From contig LKMX01000045.1 of assembly GCA_001564035.1 (NCBI GenBank), positions 1 to 5,454 on the forward strand: 5,454 nt of DNA. Direction: 5' to 3'. The notes under the pieces were generated by a model. It was not told the DNA's origin. It did not search any database and saw nothing but the letters and a program-made list of their open reading frames with translations. This document shows positions 5,446-5,454 of this stretch, in pieces. Origin of the DNA: Nanohaloarchaea archaeon PL-Br10_U2g27 (GTDB lineage: Archaea > Nanohalarchaeota > Nanosalinia > Nanosalinales > Nanosalinaceae). Within the stretch, counting starts at the first letter, position 1. Each line of letters starts with the position of its first letter. The translations under genes were made by a program, and so were the position numbers.

Positions 5446-5454
5446 AACAATTTC

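Noticed and set aside
1..5454. CRISPR array, tRNA, rRNA, transposon ends or a defence system
   Set aside because: I saw no spaced direct-repeat array, tRNA-like cloverleaf, terminal inverted repeats or nuclease/helicase genes. All sizeable genes fit glycan or membrane roles.

Overview
The window looks like part of a surface-glycan (exopolysaccharide, S-layer or lipid-linked oligosaccharide) locus of an AT-rich archaeon. The domain call rests on promoter layout. Four genes (starts at 1612-, 1845+, 4954- and 5083+) each have a TATA-like element centred about 27-31 nt before the start codon and no nearby Shine-Dalgarno sequence, the arrangement expected for leaderless archaeal transcripts. An inner operon gene (2587+) instead has a good Shine-Dalgarno match. 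The sequences do not fix the lineage. The cupin is clearly acidic, but the nucleotidyltransferase is near neutral by hand count, so a strict salt-in halophile is not proved. A DPANN or euryarchaeal origin is a guess.

Layout, left to right. A gene cut by the left edge (minus strand) overlaps by ATGA the end of a large polysaccharide flippase (68-1612, minus). A 232-base divergent intergenic region follows. It holds two promoters, a set of short direct and inverted repeats, and an unrecognised 58-codon minus-strand reading frame that looks coding. A plus-strand run then encodes a sugar-phosphate nucleotidyltransferase (1845-2570), a GT4 glycosyltransferase (about 2587-3807) and a small formyltransferase (3844-4512). 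Converging on it is an unrecognised four-helix membrane protein (4541-4954, minus). A divergent 128-base promoter region separates that from a stand-alone cupin related to the C-terminal domain of type II mannose-6-phosphate isomerase (5083-5445, plus).

The proposed division of labour is as follows. The nucleotidyltransferase activates a sugar 1-phosphate, the formyltransferase probably caps an amino sugar with an N-formyl group, the GT4 enzyme adds a sugar to a growing glycan, and the flippase moves the lipid-linked product across the membrane. The cupin may act on sugar phosphates or be a non-catalytic relative. No wholly new system is visible. The points most worth a second look are the predicted sugar N-formyltransferase in an archaeal glycan operon, the orphan coding-like frame and repeats at 1657-1833, the reduced metal site of the cupin, the unrecognised membrane protein, and a patchwork of synonymous codon use inside single genes.
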